From contig NZ_CP108383.1 in assembly GCF_035958815.1 (NCBI RefSeq), forward strand, positions 2,914,001 to 2,978,000: DNA of 64,000 nt, given 5' to 3'. The DNA is from Nocardia sp. NBC_01327. GTDB lineage: Bacteria; Actinomycetota; Actinomycetes; Mycobacteriales; Mycobacteriaceae. Below are positions 56,254-64,000 of the stretch, in pieces. The notes below the pieces were generated by a model that saw only the letters and a list, made by a program, of their open reading frames with translations, had not been told where the DNA came from and did no database searches. Position 1 is the first letter of the stretch. Each line of letters begins with the position of its first letter. A program made the position numbers and the translations under genes.

Positions 56254-56315
56254 TCCCCATCGGTCGAGTGCCGCCCCGGGAATGCGATCGATGGTGCTGA
56301 GCAACCGAATTCGCC

Positions 56316-56564
56316 CTACCTCAACGGTGGATTCGAGGGTTCCGGAGCTGTCGGCTGCCAGCCGGTCGGGGACGGCCAGGTGGTATCGAGCGACTGCTGA
56401 TCGGCATAGCGCTCGAGGATCAGGAAACGGCCGGCTCGATCGGCTGCCCTGACCCATCCGAGACCTGCAGACCGGGGCAACTGGAGAACTTCCGCGGGCC
56501 ATCGTGCACGCCCTGCCATCCGGCGCATATCGGGGGTCTCATCAGGGAACTTCCCGATGTGCAT
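56316..56564 (-). pseudogene. Possible remnant of an antibiotic-biosynthesis-monooxygenase (ABM) domain gene
   Basis: 82 codons on the minus strand. FLILERYADQQSLDTTW, then SPTGWQ near the end, resembles the closing strand and helix of ABM-type small monooxygenases (YERYADQxALDxHxxSPH). The N-terminal ferredoxin-like half is missing and the ATG has no ribosome site. The spacer 56254-56624 otherwise contains nothing recognisable. It could equally be chance. Confidence 0.3.
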
Positions 56565-56624
56565 CGGCGAATGGGGTGCTTCCCTTGATGGGCAGGTCAG
56601 TGGTCCGAACGAGGGGAGACAATT

Positions 56625-57197
56625 GTGAACGCCGCCGTCGTCACCAGCTGGATATGGCTGGCACTCGAACTAGGGCTGCGCATACGCGACAGAGTGCGGC
56701 ATACGGGTTCCACCGCCCGAGATCGCGGAACCAGGTTCACGATCTTCCTGCTGATGTTCCCGTCGGTCCTGGTGGCCAGCATCGTGGCAGGTGTGCTGTC
56801 CTCGAACAGTCCGCTGCGCTTCCCCGGTCCGCAACTGGTCTGGGAGGTAGTCGGTGTCATGGTGATGTGGCTGGGCCTGATCGTGCGGATATGGGCAATT
56901 GCGGTGCTGGGCAAGTCATTCCGCACCACGGTCGAGGTCGATGCCGATCAGTCGGTGGTGGACCGGGGGCCGTACCACTGGATCCGCCACCCCTCCTACA
57001 CCGGCGTTCTGCTCATCACCCTCGGCTTCGGCATCGCCGCCGACAACTGGATCTCCCTGCTCGTGGTGACGATCATTCCGACCTACGGCCTGATGCGGCG
57101 CATCGATGTCGAGGAGAAGGCCCTGGTCGAGACCATGGGGCGGCCGTACGAGATCTATCGATCCACCACCAAGCGCCTGGTCCCCGGCATCTGGTGA
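56625..57197 (+). CDS. Isoprenylcysteine carboxyl methyltransferase (ICMT)-family membrane protein
   Basis: 190 residues from a GTG at 56625 with GAGGGGAG upstream. Four to five membrane segments, then the ICMT/PEMT-like SAM-binding signature DRGPYHWIRHPSYTGVLL and EEKALVETMGRPYEIYRSTTKRLVPGIW. In bacteria such proteins methylate unknown lipid or small-molecule acceptors; they are not expected to act on prenylated proteins. Monocistronic. Confidence 0.9.
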   Translation: MNAAVVTSWIWLALELGLRIRDRVRHTGSTARDRGTRFTIFLLMFPSVLVASIVAGVLSSNSPLRFPGPQLVWEVVGVMVMWLGLIVRIWAIAVLGKSFRTTVEVDADQSVVDRGPYHWIRHPSYTGVLLITLGFGIAADNWISLLVVTIIPTYGLMRRIDVEEKALVETMGRPYEIYRSTTKRLVPGIW

Positions 57198-57214
57198 AAT
57201 GCGGCCGGAGAGCG

Positions 57215-58057
57215 TCAGATCGGGTTGGCGCCCATGGGGTTCGGGTAGGGGACCGCACCGCTGTGTGCGACGGCCTTCGCGGCCGGGGTGAGGGCCGCGA
57301 GGGCTGCCGCGATATCGGGGATATCGCGGTAGGCGGTCATGGCCAGCTCGTCGGTGCGGGATTCGACGTGGATGCGCAGGTTCCGGCCGGTATCGGTAAT
57401 CCCGCTGTCATCGAGCAGACCGCGGGCTTGCAGGCGGTTGCGGGCTGCGGCCCAATCGGTTTCGGTCCAGCCGCGATTGTCGCGCCACATCTGCTCCGGT
57501 GCGCCGGTGTCGGCGGAGAAGAGAACATGGGCTTCGCAGCCGTCGATGCCCTCGGCGAGCAGGCACCCGACATGACCGTCGCCGCGATGCTCGCGCAGCG
57601 CGGTGGCGGCCTGCCAGAGCGCCTCGGCGGGATCGGCCGGGATGGGAAGGTCGCGATTGGCCGCGAAGAGCGCGCGGCCGGGCGCGGGTGCTCCGGCGAC
57701 GGCCGCCTGGAGTGCGGGCAGGGCCTCGTCGGTGACAGCGGCGAGATCGGGCACCAGGGCCTGAAGCACCTCCGCGGCGGCGGTACGCCGGGTGGTCAGG
57801 GCGATCTCGGGGGTGGCGAAGGTCCACGCGTCGGGGATCGCGCGCCGGATCATCGCCGGGTGGAAGTTGTAGAACGTCGCTTCGATCACGCCTGGTCCGA
57901 CAGCGCCCATCGGCGCGGAGCGGGCGGCGAAATAGCCCATCCAGTATCCGCGGAAGCCGGCGGCCTTGTTGGCGGCCGTGCAGCTCGGAGCGAAATAGGT
58001 CACCGCGTGCAGCGGTTCGAGCACCCGCCACATCGCGCGGGCGAAGTCGTTGTCCAT
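57215..58057 (-). CDS. SCO6745-family protein (SalK-like)
   Basis: 280 residues. The pattern LEPLHAVTYFAPSC, GYWMGYFAARSAPMG and AEVLQALVPDLAAV at the N-terminus, and WTETDWAAARNRLQARGLLDDSG (winged-helix-like) in the C-terminal half, are typical of the SCO6745/SalK group, conserved in actinobacteria with no established activity. Divergent from the pyrimidine-type operon across a 272-bp spacer, and convergent with the ICMT gene (17 bp). Confidence 0.82.
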   Translation of the reverse strand: MDNDFARAMWRVLEPLHAVTYFAPSCTAANKAAGFRGYWMGYFAARSAPMGAVGPGVIEATFYNFHPAMIRRAIPDAWTFATPEIALTTRRTAAAEVLQALVPDLAAVTDEALPALQAAVAGAPAPGRALFAANRDLPIPADPAEALWQAATALREHRGDGHVGCLLAEGIDGCEAHVLFSADTGAPEQMWRDNRGWTETDWAAARNRLQARGLLDDSGITDTGRNLRIHVESRTDELAMTAYRDIPDIAAALAALTPAAKAVAHSGAVPYPNPMGANPI

Positions 58058-58214
58058 TCCGTCACACTACTTACTAGGTTCATTCAACTAAAGTCAGATC
58101 GCCGGATGATTTCCCGCAATCCTGAGGACCGCCGGATTGTGCTGCGCCGCAGGCGGATTGCCACTCCGACGAATCGTAAGATTGCCCGCTCGTTTTCGTG
58201 CTCAGTGTAAAGTG

Positions 58215-58230
58215 TGTGACCTGGGTCACT
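58215..58230. promoter_or_regulatory. CRP/GlxR-type site TGTGA-N6-TCACT
   Basis: TGTGACCTGGGTCACT differs at one end position from TGTGANNNNNNTCACA, the site of mycobacterial Crp and corynebacterial GlxR. It is located 100 bp upstream of the NCS1 permease start. Confidence 0.55.
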
Positions 58231-58329
58231 ATATTGATTTCCGCTGGTAACGCTGTTTCATATTCAGGCAACAATCAGGCCCCCACAATCCTCACAGGTC
58301 AAGCGACCGAGATTTGAGGAGTTGTATCT

Positions 58330-59718
58330 ATGGCATCGACCCGGACCGAGGCGGCGTACAGCGATCGGCTGATTGCCGTCGAGCCCGGCGGCGACGACTA
58401 CATCCCCGACAGCGCGCGGCACGGTACGCCCCGAAAGCTGTTCTGGACGTGGATGTCTCCGAATATGGAGTTCGCGACGATCTTCGTCGGCGTACTCGCC
58501 GTGACCGCCTACGGAATGAACTTCTGGCAGGCGAGTCTGGGTCTCGCGATCGGCATCGGTCTCGGCGCCGTCGCGCACTATCTGCTCTCGGCGCGCGGCC
58601 CCCTGCACGGTGTGCCGCAAATGGTGCTGGGCCGCTTGGGATTCGGCTATCTCGGCAATGCGCTGCCCGCCGGATTCATGGCCATCATGTGCGGCGTCGG
58701 CTGGTTCGCCACCAATAGCGTCAGCGGTGCGTTCGCGCTGAACTCGCTGACCGGTCTGCCGAAACTGCCCTCATTGCTCGTCATCGTGCTGGTGCAGACC
58801 GCGTTCGCATTCTTCGGGCACAATCTGGTGCAGGCTTTCGAGCGAATCGCCTTCCCGCTCTTGGCGATCGTCTTCGCCATCGTCACCGTGGTGATCTTCA
58901 GCAAGGCCGATCTGGGTGCACCCGCACCGGCAGGGGGAGCGGGCGGTATGGGCGGCTTCCTGCTGACCGTCGGCACCGCGTTCGGCTACGGCGCGGGCTG
59001 GAATCCCTACGCCGCGGACTACTCCCGCTACCTGCCCTCCACCGTCTCCCGGACCGCGACCGGCCTCTGGGCCTCCGCGGGCCTGTTCCTGTCCTGCGTC
59101 TGGCTCAGCGTCGTCGGCGCCGCCTCGGCGACGGTGGCCGCCACGGCCGAGGGCAGCCCGACCGATGTGTTCACCGCGAATCTGCCGACCGCACTGGCGA
59201 AGCTGACCCTGCTGGCCATCGCGGTCGGTGCGGTGGCGGCCAATGCGCTCAATGTGTATTCGGGGGCAATGGCTTTCGTCACCATGGGCTTCAAGTTGCC
59301 GGTGCGCACTCAGCGGGCATTGGTCTCGGCGGTCTTCGGCGTGGTCGGCTTCCTGGTCGCGTGGTGGGCGCTGCCCGACGCCGCGGCCAATTACGAGGCC
59401 TTCCTGCTGATCGTCGCCTACTGGATCGGCCCGTGGCTCGGCATCGTCTTCGCCGACGAGTACCTGCGGCGCGGCCAGCGCATCGACCACCTGCTCTACG
59501 ACCGCTCGTACACCAACTGGGGTGGCGTGGCGGCCTTCCTGGTCGGCCTGGTGGTCTCGGTGGTGCTGTTCTCCAACCAGGCCAAGTTCGTCGGCTATGC
59601 GGCCAAGGCCTGGCCGCAACTCGGCGATATCACCTTCTTCGTCGGCTTCCTGATCTCCGGCGCGGCATATCTGCTGCTCAACCGTGCACGGATCGCGCGC
59701 GTGGCGGTGGCAGCATGA
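58330..59718 (+). CDS. NCS1-family cytosine/purine-type permease
   Basis: 462 residues, ATG with GAGGAG nine bases upstream. Twelve hydrophobic segments. The NCS1 pattern is seen in MEFATIFVGVLAVTAYGMNFWQ, the Gly-rich PQMVLGRLGFGYLGNALPAG, GYGAGWNPYAADYSRYLP and the late YFIGPW-like YWIGPWLGIVFADEYLRR. This subgroup carries nucleobases with protons. The stop overlaps the start of the deaminase (ATGA). The substrate is inferred from the deaminase. Confidence 0.92.
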   Translation: MASTRTEAAYSDRLIAVEPGGDDYIPDSARHGTPRKLFWTWMSPNMEFATIFVGVLAVTAYGMNFWQASLGLAIGIGLGAVAHYLLSARGPLHGVPQMVLGRLGFGYLGNALPAGFMAIMCGVGWFATNSVSGAFALNSLTGLPKLPSLLVIVLVQTAFAFFGHNLVQAFERIAFPLLAIVFAIVTVVIFSKADLGAPAPAGGAGGMGGFLLTVGTAFGYGAGWNPYAADYSRYLPSTVSRTATGLWASAGLFLSCVWLSVVGAASATVAATAEGSPTDVFTANLPTALAKLTLLAIAVGAVAANALNVYSGAMAFVTMGFKLPVRTQRALVSAVFGVVGFLVAWWALPDAAANYEAFLLIVAYWIGPWLGIVFADEYLRRGQRIDHLLYDRSYTNWGGVAAFLVGLVVSVVLFSNQAKFVGYAAKAWPQLGDITFFVGFLISGAAYLLLNRARIARVAVAA

Positions 59719-60173
59719 TCGGCATGATCACCGCAAAAGATCTGCTGGTCACCGCCTACGACGAGGCACAGCTCGGACTCGCCGAGGGCGGCATTCCGAT
59801 CGGCGCCGCGCTCTTCGATTCGGAGGGAAACCTGCTCGGCCGCGGCCACAATCGCCGCGTCCAGGCCGGAGATCCCAGCCTGCACGCCGAGACGGACGCC
59901 TTCCGCAATGCCGGTCGCCGCCGCGACTACCGCGACACCATCATGGTGACGACCCTCTCGCCCTGCTGGTACTGCAGCGGCCTGGTCCGCCAGTTCGGTA
60001 TCGGCGCGGTGGTGGTGGGCGAGTCGATCACTTTCACCGGCGGTCACGAATGGCTTGCCGCACACGGGGTCTCGATCACCGTGCTGGACGATCCGGCCTG
60101 CGTGGACATGATGGAACGCTTCATCGCCGACCGGCCGGAACTCTGGAACGAGGACATAGGAGTAGCGGAGTGA
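59715..60173 (+). CDS. Nucleoside/cytosine deaminase (zinc CDA fold)
   Basis: 152 residues from the ATG at 59715. The zinc site is HAE (His 57, catalytic Glu 59) and PCWYC (Cys 84 and Cys 87). The protein is close in length and layout to fungal-type cytosine deaminase, which converts cytosine (and 5-methylcytosine) to uracil (and thymine). EGGIPIGAALFDSEG at 24-38 is the usual first strand-helix. It is coupled by four-base overlaps to the permease before it and the oxygenase after it. Guanine deaminase or other base specificity cannot be excluded. Confidence 0.9.
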   Translation: MIGMITAKDLLVTAYDEAQLGLAEGGIPIGAALFDSEGNLLGRGHNRRVQAGDPSLHAETDAFRNAGRRRDYRDTIMVTTLSPCWYCSGLVRQFGIGAVVVGESITFTGGHEWLAAHGVSITVLDDPACVDMMERFIADRPELWNEDIGVAE

Positions 60174-61129
60174 ATGCCATCGCGACCGTCGATATGAACC
60201 GCTGGCGCGCGGGCGGCCCGGACGCCGCGCAGGTACTGCGCGAGGTCGACGCGGGCATGCAGCGCGCCGGATTCCTGCTGGTGCGCGGACACGGTGTGCC
60301 GGAAGGACTTCCGGGCGCATTGCGCGCCGCCGCCCGCCGCTTCTTCGCCCTCCCCGGGGAGGTGAAGCAGCGCTACGGCACCGCCGTGGGCGGCCGCGGC
60401 TGGATCGGTCCCGGCCTGGAGGCCAACGGTTATTCCGAGGGCACCGAAACTCCGCCCGATCTGAAGGAGACCTTCGCCGTGGGCGCGGACACCCGCACCG
60501 GCGATACCCTCGTCGACGAGGTGTGGTTCCTGGATAACGTCTGGCCGGACGAGGTGGTCGAACTGCACGCGCTGTCCACCGCCTACACCGCCGCCATGCG
60601 CACGCTCTCCGATGAGCTGCTCGCCCTCTTCGCCGCCGCACTCGAGTTGCCGCACAACCCTTTCCAGGGTGTGACCACCCGCCCGACCTGGACCTGCAAT
60701 ATCAACTGGTACCCGCCCCTGACACACCTCGGCGCACCCGAACCCGGCCAGTTCCGCATCGGGCCGCATACCGATTTCGGCACCGTCACCGTGCTCGACC
60801 GGGAGCCCGGAGCGGGCGGCCTGCAGGTCTACACCGATGCAGAGGGCTGGGCGGACGCACCCTTCGACCCGTCCGCGCTCACCGTCAATATCGGTGACCT
60901 GCTGGCACATTGGAGCGGTCAGCGCTGGCCGGCCGGTCGCCACCGGGTGCTGCCCCCGCAGGAGACCGCCCCCGACGAGGATCTGGTCTCGCTCATCTAT
61001 TTCTACGAACTCGATCACGATGCCCGCGTCACCCCGCTGGCGCCGCCGATCGGGCGCCTCGCAGGTCTGGAACCGGTGGTCTCCGCCGAGTTCCTGCGCA
61101 CCCGATTGGACGCCATCACCCTCGGCTGA
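60170..61129 (+). CDS. 2-oxoglutarate/Fe(II)-dependent oxygenase-like protein (isopenicillin-N-synthase family)
   Basis: 319 residues, GTG start overlapping the deaminase stop (GTGA). An N-terminal DIOX_N-type region (GFLLVRGHGVPEGL, FFALPGEVKQRY) and the jelly-roll with iron ligands His 200, Asp 202 (GPHTDFGTVTVL) and His 258 (RHRVLPPQ). The RxS motif that usually binds 2-oxoglutarate reads L-V-S at 272-274, so the canonical arginine is absent. Fungal thymine-7-hydroxylase belongs to this family, which together with the permease and deaminase suggests oxidation of thymine or a related base; this is inference. Confidence 0.85.
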   Translation: MNAIATVDMNRWRAGGPDAAQVLREVDAGMQRAGFLLVRGHGVPEGLPGALRAAARRFFALPGEVKQRYGTAVGGRGWIGPGLEANGYSEGTETPPDLKETFAVGADTRTGDTLVDEVWFLDNVWPDEVVELHALSTAYTAAMRTLSDELLALFAAALELPHNPFQGVTTRPTWTCNINWYPPLTHLGAPEPGQFRIGPHTDFGTVTVLDREPGAGGLQVYTDAEGWADAPFDPSALTVNIGDLLAHWSGQRWPAGRHRVLPPQETAPDEDLVSLIYFYELDHDARVTPLAPPIGRLAGLEPVVSAEFLRTRLDAITLG

Positions 61130-61221
61130 GACCACCTGGCGAGTTCCTGCGGCCGTCGGGAGTGTGGCGGCCGCAGGGGCGAACGGGAACATCCGCCGAC
61201 GCGCGGGGGTTGGCACGGATC

Positions 61222-61899
61222 ATGACTACGGTGGGATTGATCGGAAGCGGCAATATCGGCGGGACGCTGGCCAGACTGGCCGTCGCCGCCGGGATCGATG
61301 TGGTGCTGAGCAATTCCCGGGGGCCCGAGACATTGGCCGATCTGGTGCGGGAGCTGGGGGAGCGGGCGCGCGCCGGAACTCCGGAGGAGGCGGCCGCGGC
61401 CGGAGACATCGTGGTGGTGACGGTTCCGCTGAAGGCCTATCGCGACGTACCGGCGGACCCGCTGGTCGGCAAGGTCGTCATCGATACCAATAACTACTAC
61501 CCCGAACGCGACGGCGAGTTCCCGGATCTGGAGGCGGGGACGGCCACCAGCAGTGAACTACTTCAGCGGCATCTGCCGCGGTCACGGGTTGTCAAGGCGT
61601 TCAACAACATCTACTTCAAGCATCTCGCGGTGCTGAGTCGCCCGGCCGGCGCGTCCGATCGGACAGCGCTGCCCATCGCGGGCGATGATTCCGAGGCGAA
61701 AGCCGCTGCCGCACAGTTCATCAATGCCCTGGGCTACGACACGGTCGATATCGGCGGCGCGAGCGACAGCTGGCGGACTCATCCCGATACCCCGGCCTAC
61801 GGTGCGCCGTACGCGGTGGCGGCTCCCTTCTGGGAGAACGACGCGGCCCCGGCCGATGCCGAGACGGTGCGCAAGGCGGTCGACGCCGCCGAGCGGTGA
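61222..61899 (+). CDS. NAD(P)-binding F420-reductase-like protein
   Basis: 225 residues, ATG at 61222. GLIGSGNIGGTLARLAVAAG at the N-terminus is the Rossmann loop, with SNSRGPE following the second strand as in NADPH:F420 oxidoreductases. VVKAFNNIYFKHL and LPIAGDDSEAKA continue the family pattern. It may recycle F420 or act as an NADP-dependent dehydrogenase. It is separated by 92 bp from the oxygenase and may be part of the same transcript. Confidence 0.85.
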   Translation: MTTVGLIGSGNIGGTLARLAVAAGIDVVLSNSRGPETLADLVRELGERARAGTPEEAAAAGDIVVVTVPLKAYRDVPADPLVGKVVIDTNNYYPERDGEFPDLEAGTATSSELLQRHLPRSRVVKAFNNIYFKHLAVLSRPAGASDRTALPIAGDDSEAKAAAAQFINALGYDTVDIGGASDSWRTHPDTPAYGAPYAVAAPFWENDAAPADAETVRKAVDAAER

Positions 61900-61922
61900 A
61901 TCACTGAAATCCATCGGCCGAA

Positions 61923-61979
61923 TTGCCGGGCCGGACACTGCGACATCCCCTCGGATGCAGTGCTGTCCGGGCCGGGCAA
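61923..61979. terminator. Imperfect long hairpin between convergent genes
   Basis: TTGCCGGGCCGGACACTGC and GCAGTGCTGTCCGGGCCGGG then CAA, with a 15-base loop and small bulges. It probably stops transcription from the F420-reductase-like gene and from the convergent DUF4189 gene. Confidence 0.6.
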
Positions 61980-62046
61980 CCCGATTCTCTTCCCCCGGGG
62001 CCAGTTCCGCGACAACGGTGTCAGGTCCGTCGCGCGGCGCCGCGGA

Positions 62047-62406
62047 TCAGTCGTTGCAGATGGCCGCGCGCACGATGGTGGAATCGCCGTACCAGAGCGC
62101 GGAACTCTCCGCCTCCGCCGGGGTGCTGCCGTATCCGCCGGTGTACTTGTTCATGCTCGCCGAGTAGGCGACCGAACCGCAGCCCGTGAAGGAGGCGACG
62201 GTCGAGCAGTCGCTGTAACCGCACTTGGCCTCGGCGGCCTGGCTGGCGGCGGACTCGGAGTCGTAATTCCAGGCCCAGCCCAGATCGCCGTCGCCGGAGA
62301 CGGCAATGGCGCCCCAGTTGGCGGAGGCCGACGCCGGTGCGGCGGGCAATACGTTGGCGAGGGCGGCGAACGCGATACCGGCGGTACCGAGAAGGATCTT
62401 GCGCAT
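62047..62406 (-). CDS. Secreted DUF4189 protein
   Basis: 119 residues. A Sec signal peptide of about 28 residues (MRKILLGTAGIAFAALANVL, then ending near ASA) precedes a mature protein of about 90 residues. NWGAIAVS at the mature start, SQAAEAKCG, CSTVASFTGCGSVAYS and ESSALWYGDSTIVRAAICND follow the DUF4189 pattern. Four cysteines would form two disulphides. Exported small protein of unknown function, common in nocardiae and mycobacteria. Confidence 0.9.
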   Translation of the reverse strand: MRKILLGTAGIAFAALANVLPAAPASASANWGAIAVSGDGDLGWAWNYDSESAASQAAEAKCGYSDCSTVASFTGCGSVAYSASMNKYTGGYGSTPAEAESSALWYGDSTIVRAAICND

Positions 62407-62557
62407 GAGTGTTCCTAGCTGTGTGTCGAACCGATAGTGCAGCCGGCCGAACGAATTCGGCCGTGCGCACCACTATCGTGTGCGGCACCGACACGCGTTA
62501 ACCGCTAGGTGAACACGCAGAGGGGAAGGCGCTCAGCGCTTTTCCCGTCCGGGAAGA

Positions 62558-63028
62558 TCAGTTTCCGGCCCACCGATTGGCCGTGATCTCGTACCCGGGC
62601 AGGCCCGCGGTGGACACCTTGGACTCGTAGATCCGCACGTAACCGGTGCTCGTGATCCGCCAGATGCCGTCCTCGCGGCGGTAGGTGTCGTTGTAGTACG
62701 CGGCTCCGCGAATCAGCAATTGATAGTCGGGGACTATGACCGTGTCCTCCAAACACCAACTGCCGGTGGCGGTATCACCGTCGACCTCGATCTCCGGGTG
62801 ATTGGCCACGTGCACGGTGATGATGTTCCCGCTCAGCGCGCCCTGCATATAGTCGACAATCTGGTCCCGACCTGCGAATTCGAGCGGCATACCGCCCGAC
62901 GGCGACCCGTAGGAACCGATCACGTCGGTGCTGAGCGTCTCGCCGAAATCCTTCCACTGCTTGAGGTCCAGCGTCCGCAGATAGCGGTACTTGAGTGTGC
63001 GAATCTCCTCGACTGCGTTCAAATCCAT
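62558..63028 (-). CDS. NTF2/SnoaL-like small protein
   Basis: 156 residues from the ATG at 63028; the frame is open upstream but belongs to the divergent gene's complement. VEEIRTLKYRYLRTLDLKQW at the start, the central HVANHPEIEVDGDTATGSWCLED and YYNDTYRREDGIWRI are typical of SnoaL-like cone-shaped hydrolase/dehydratase or steroid-isomerase-like folds. Divergent from the DapB-like reductase with a 45-bp spacer, so both are probably under one control point. Confidence 0.88.
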   Translation of the reverse strand: MDLNAVEEIRTLKYRYLRTLDLKQWKDFGETLSTDVIGSYGSPSGGMPLEFAGRDQIVDYMQGALSGNIITVHVANHPEIEVDGDTATGSWCLEDTVIVPDYQLLIRGAAYYNDTYRREDGIWRITSTGYVRIYESKVSTAGLPGYEITANRWAGN

Positions 63029-63073
63029 AGTGAATTGGACCACGACCAACCAAGCATTTGCTACCCTCCCGAA

Positions 63074-64000
63074 ATGATACCCACCCTGGTCTGGGGCACC
63101 GGCAATGTCGGCCGTGCCGCCATCCGCGCGGTGGCCGCGCATCCGGCGCTGAAATTGACCGGTGTGCTCGTGCACAATCCGGCGAAGGTGGGCCGCGATG
63201 CGGGTGATCTCGCCGGGCTCGACACCGAACTGGGGGTGGCGGCGACCGACGATATCGCCGCCGCGCTCGCCTCCGGGCCGGGCGCCGTGGTGTACGCGGC
63301 CTCGGGCGATATCCGGCCCGATGACGCGCTCGCCGATATCCTGCGCGCACTGCGGGCGGGCGCGGTGGTGGTGACACCCGCGCTCTACGCCCTCTACGAC
63401 CAGCGCAATGCCCCGGCAGAACTTCGTGAGCCGGTGCTCGCCGCCATCGCCGAGGGTGGCGGATCGCTGTTCGTCTCCGGCGTCGATCCGGGCTGGGGCA
63501 ACGATGTGCTGCCGCTGCTCGTGAGCGGGCTCGGCAGCACCGTGGATGTGGTGCGCTGCCAGGAGATCTTCGACTACACCACCTACGACCAACCCGATTC
63601 GGTGCGCTATCTGGTCGGCATGGGCCAGCCCATGGACTACGACCCGCCCATGCTCATGGCCTCGGTGCCGACCATGGTGTGGGGCGGGCAGATTCGGCTC
63701 ATCGCGCGCGGACTCGGCGTCGCCGTCGAGGAGATCCGCGAGGTGGTCGAGCGGCGTCCGCTCGAAGCCACCGTCAGCACCGAGCTCATGGGCGAATTCG
63801 AGGCGGGCACCCAGGGTGCGATCCGTTTCGAGGTGCAGGGCATTGTCGACGGCCGCCCGCGCATCGTCATCGAACACATCACCCGCATCCACGCCTCCTG
63901 CGCCACCGATTGGCCGCTGCCGCACAGCGGCGCCGGCGCGCATCGCGTGATCATCGAGGGCCGCCCGCGCATCGAGGTCACCATCCAGGCCACCGATGAG
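63074..64000 (+). CDS. DapB-like NAD(P)H-dependent reductase (amine-dehydrogenase-like family), 3' end outside window
   Basis: At least 309 codons from the ATG at 63074, open at the right edge. LVWGTGNVGRAAIRAVAAHP is the Rossmann loop. DTELGVAATDDIAAAL and VYAASGDIRPDD follow the layout of the dihydrodipicolinate-reductase-like family that includes 2,4-diaminopentanoate dehydrogenase and many actinobacterial relatives near steroid or lipid catabolic genes. SGVDPGWGNDVLPLL and the later FDYTTYDQPDSVRYLVGMG are conserved in that group. Substrate unknown. Confidence 0.88.
   Translation, partial: MIPTLVWGTGNVGRAAIRAVAAHPALKLTGVLVHNPAKVGRDAGDLAGLDTELGVAATDDIAAALASGPGAVVYAASGDIRPDDALADILRALRAGAVVVTPALYALYDQRNAPAELREPVLAAIAEGGGSLFVSGVDPGWGNDVLPLLVSGLGSTVDVVRCQEIFDYTTYDQPDSVRYLVGMGQPMDYDPPMLMASVPTMVWGGQIRLIARGLGVAVEEIREVVERRPLEATVSTELMGEFEAGTQGAIRFEVQGIVDGRPRIVIEHITRIHASCATDWPLPHSGAGAHRVIIEGRPRIEVTIQATDE

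Overview
The window is high-GC actinobacterial DNA, most likely Nocardia or a close relative. The evidence is very GC-rich codon third positions, many GTG/TTG starts, a DUF5753 HTH / DUF4254 pair, a DUF222-HNH (13E12-type) gene, an F420-type split-barrel enzyme, and a cobalamin/efflux gene block in the order known from Mycobacterium tuberculosis (mapB to efpA, roughly Rv2861c to Rv2846c). No rRNA, tRNA, CRISPR array or intact insertion sequence was seen.

Layout. 1-9170 (minus): a multimodular non-ribosomal peptide synthetase (C-A-T-E-C-A-T-C..., cut by the left edge), preceded by a small gene encoding only the first part of an adenylation domain. 9249-11516: a DUF5753 regulator with a perfect palindrome at its promoter, a divergent DUF4254 gene, a hairpin-rich spacer and a small hypothetical gene. 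11562-18477: a phosphonate (2-aminoethylphosphonate-type) uptake and degradation operon of six genes, divergent from a GntR/UTRA regulator, with two TGGTnTAnACC operators between them. 18706-20278: a split-barrel oxidoreductase and a luciferase-like monooxygenase. 20431-37737: map, cobQ, two alpha/beta-hydrolase-fold genes, mqo, a GNAT gene, a chelatase-like AAA/vWA gene, cobO, cobB, cobE and the cysG-type gene. This is a cobalamin and core-metabolism block interrupted by a lipid-type accessory group (DUF7064-like, APH-like kinase, DoxX-like, PPOX). 37865-41462: an EfpA-type exporter, an SMP-30/strictosidine-synthase-like propeller, a 26-bp minisatellite and an HD hydrolase.

41463-44157 is the most unusual stretch. 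An AT-richer leader precedes a DUF222-HNH nuclease gene. A perfect 12-bp-arm palindrome lies 16 bp behind that gene, followed by about 0.8 kb of non-coding DNA built from inverted and rearranged copies of one element. Next come an alpha/beta hydrolase and MarR pair sharing a triple-box operator, and a membrane metallophosphoesterase. 46862-54740 is an amine/omega-amino-acid catabolic cluster (FAD amine oxidase-like, aldehyde dehydrogenase, class III aminotransferase, methylmalonate-semialdehyde dehydrogenase) divergent from a PucR regulator. 54782-58057: a VOC/MerR pair with an in-frame 24-bp repeat, an isoprenylcysteine methyltransferase-like membrane protein and an SCO6745-family protein. 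58330-61129 is a tightly coupled NCS1 permease / cytosine-deaminase-type / 2OG-oxygenase-type operon behind a CRP-like site, suggesting pyrimidine-base salvage. The right end holds an NADP-binding F420-reductase-like gene, a secreted DUF4189 protein, a SnoaL-like protein and a DapB-like reductase cut by the right edge.

All assignments were made by reading translated motifs; no database search was run.
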